Source of the DNA: Viscum album
Taxonomy: Eukaryota > Streptophyta > Magnoliopsida > Santalales > Viscaceae
Reading direction: 5' to 3'
Length of the DNA: 64,000 nucleotides
Assembly: GCA_963277665.1 (NCBI GenBank)
Contig: OY728153.1
Location: forward strand, 271,224,250-271,288,249
How positions within the stretch are numbered: position 1 is the stretch's first letter; each line of letters starts with the position of its first letter. Shown in pieces: positions 62,201-64,000 of this stretch. A program made the translations under genes and the position numbers. Below the pieces are notes generated by a model, which saw nothing but the letters and a program-made list of their open reading frames with translations, did no database searches and was not told the origin of the DNA.

Positions 62201-64000
62201 TAGTGGACTTCCAAGGATTTTATTTTATATAAGGGTTCTTGGATTGTAAACTAAATATATGATATATACATGGTCTATACGGTATGAGGAATCATCAAAT
62301 AATTCAATCATGCATTATAAGAGCTTCTTATATTGAGTCTCTAAAATAAAATACATGATCATTGGTCCCTAAAATATATGAATATAAGGCATTGAACTAA
62401 CATGTACTTGGGTACACATCAGGGTATGTAATCAAAATATAGACAACGTGTGAATCATGGCCACACCTTGTATAATATTTAATAAAAATCATAAACACAA
62501 GTAATTTAGATAATGAGATACATAACATGTCTCCTATAGGACTACACACTATGAATTCATGTTTTCTTGTATATATAATACACACCGTTATATGTTTTTC
62601 ACGACAACCACTGCCATCTCTCCTTCCTCTTTCTATAACTCTAGTGTTCCCAATATCTGTTACTCCACCAAAGGCATTCATGCATTTTAAAATTTTACCA
62701 ACCATCAAAAATTATATTTTTAATAATTGTAACCCTTTATATACAAACCCCACAAAAACAATCACTATAATCTATATTACACATACACTACCACATGAAA
62801 ACCCAAACTAGCAACCATTATTCAGTGTTAAACCATTTTTACATGATATTTCCCAAAAATATATTATGAAAGAAAAAAATAAAATAATTATGGTGAGGGG
62901 GATGTTGGGCCACCCATAAATAGGTTTACATACATATTGACTAAATAACTTGGAAAACAAAATTGTGTTCGATTTAATGATTAATGAATTTATTTAAATG
63001 ATATTTTTTGTAACAAAAATTATATTAAAAAAATGAACATAAATCATGATAATAAATTAAATATTTATTTTTTTATTTTTTCCTTGTGTGTTCCAAATGT
63101 GTTTTTAATAATAAACTGGATTTACGTCCTATAATTTAAAAATAATTAATTAAAAAATGAATAATCTAAAAAGTTGATATATGATATTTCAATTATTCAT
63201 ATGACTTATATGGAGTCACATCCCTTTGATAAACATGAAATTCCAATAAAAAATCCATTGACATGATGAACCAAATACACTTTAGAACCTCGGGATGTTG
63301 GATCAAACCTATTGGAAAATAGTTCTCTAGCTATGCTTGATGACATTTGATGAAACATGAAGAAGACATGAAAATTCATCACATCATGTATGGACTCCAA
63401 AATTGGAACCTGATTCCATGATACATAATAAACATTCTTATATCTTCCACCATGGGAGATTTATGAATTCCCCTTGACACCTCATCTTACATCATATCTA
63501 GAACAATTTTTCAAACATTAAAGAGGAAGAAATTCCAACCACCTTCAAAGAATCTATCAATTTTATTTTCATTGAAATTATGAATCAATATAAAATTAAA
63601 AAAATGTCCAAAATCAAGGCCTCCATCACCTTATGATGAATTTTAGGAATCACAAATAATGATCTCAAATAGGATGCATCCCTTTCACCAACTATAACTA
63701 ACCACAACAAGGATAATTTCATATATGCATCCACCATCAACTAAAATGTGACTTCCTGGTTTGGAAATCTTCCACTATTTTTCTTTTTTCTATTGTATTA
63801 ACTATTTCAAAATTTTATTCCTAAAATAAATCCTACCACGTCCTCTATCTCAATTTTGGATCCACTTGTGATATTACATTTTTGAGTCTCTTATGATAAG
63901 TGAAGACCAAAAAAATGTCACTGAAAATATAATGTCTCCACATTTTCAAGGAAGACACATCAACTGCCAGCTCAAGGTCATGGTTCATATAATTAATTTT
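56260..64000. other. AT-rich tract without recognisable genes
   Basis: No protein motif, tRNA or LTR pair recognised on either strand. The minus-strand stretch 63900-63200 is the least AT-rich part and contains short coherent-looking peptides (for example an open frame of 64 codons at 63206-63400), but I cannot assign it. The plus-strand patch 62560-62720 has a TATATATAAT sequence followed by a pyrimidine-rich leader (CCATCTCTCCTTCCTC), which could be the promoter part of another decayed LTR. Elsewhere the sequence looks like old, unassignable repeat. Confidence 0.5.

Noticed and set aside
1..64000. CRISPR arrays, bacterial operons, riboswitches, tRNA and rRNA genes
   Set aside because: No spacer-repeat structure, Shine-Dalgarno-led gene series, or cloverleaf-like sequence was found; the window is plant nuclear DNA.

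Overview
The window is plant nuclear DNA, almost certainly from a flowering plant with a large, repeat-rich genome. All recognisable coding sequence belongs to plant Ty3/gypsy LTR retrotransposons (chromodomain-bearing Tekay/Del-type, Athila-type, and a Tat-type LTR) or to a plant mobile domain (PMD) protein. No open, full-length host gene, tRNA, rRNA, CRISPR array or bacterial-style operon was seen. The DNA is very AT-rich, CpG looks scarce, and every protein relic is cut by stops, many of the CAG/CAA/CGA/TGG-to-stop kind expected after long cytosine methylation. The species cannot be named from the sequence.

Layout. (1) 1-1200, minus strand: integrase relic of a Ty3/gypsy element, abutting element A. 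(2) About 1400-12120, plus strand: element A, a chromovirus with a truncated 5' LTR, PBS, gag, protease, RT, RNase H, integrase, chromodomain, polypurine tract and a 3732-base 3' LTR. (3) 12121-14400: AT-rich spacer with a 36-bp tandem array and three diverged copies of a ~170-base segment. (4) 14400-18089, minus strand: a decayed, apparently intronless PMD-protein gene, the only relic here that is not plainly retroelement pol/gag. (5) About 18540-20630, plus strand: Tat-like LTR with TATA box and doubled U5-type motif, followed by a PBS-like site. (6) 20650-33050: extremely AT-rich, without recognisable genes, with small local duplications. (7) 33050-35550, plus strand: a very old Athila-type pol (RT, RNase H, integrase) found only by motif order. 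(8) About 36627-56259: element B (plus strand), whose gag is interrupted by element C (minus strand, 42766-53117), a nearly complete chromovirus with two ~2.65-kb LTRs. (9) 56260-64000: AT-rich, unassigned.

How the parts relate. This is a nest of dead retrotransposons of different ages. C is inserted in B, with an imperfect 5-base target duplication. LTR pairs of A and C each differ by about 15 percent in stretches compared by eye; the Athila-type pol is far older. B has lost its RT and the 3' half of its integrase by deletion. Nothing supports a new defence, secretion or biosynthetic system. The item most worth following is the PMD relic on the minus strand next to the Tat-like LTR.
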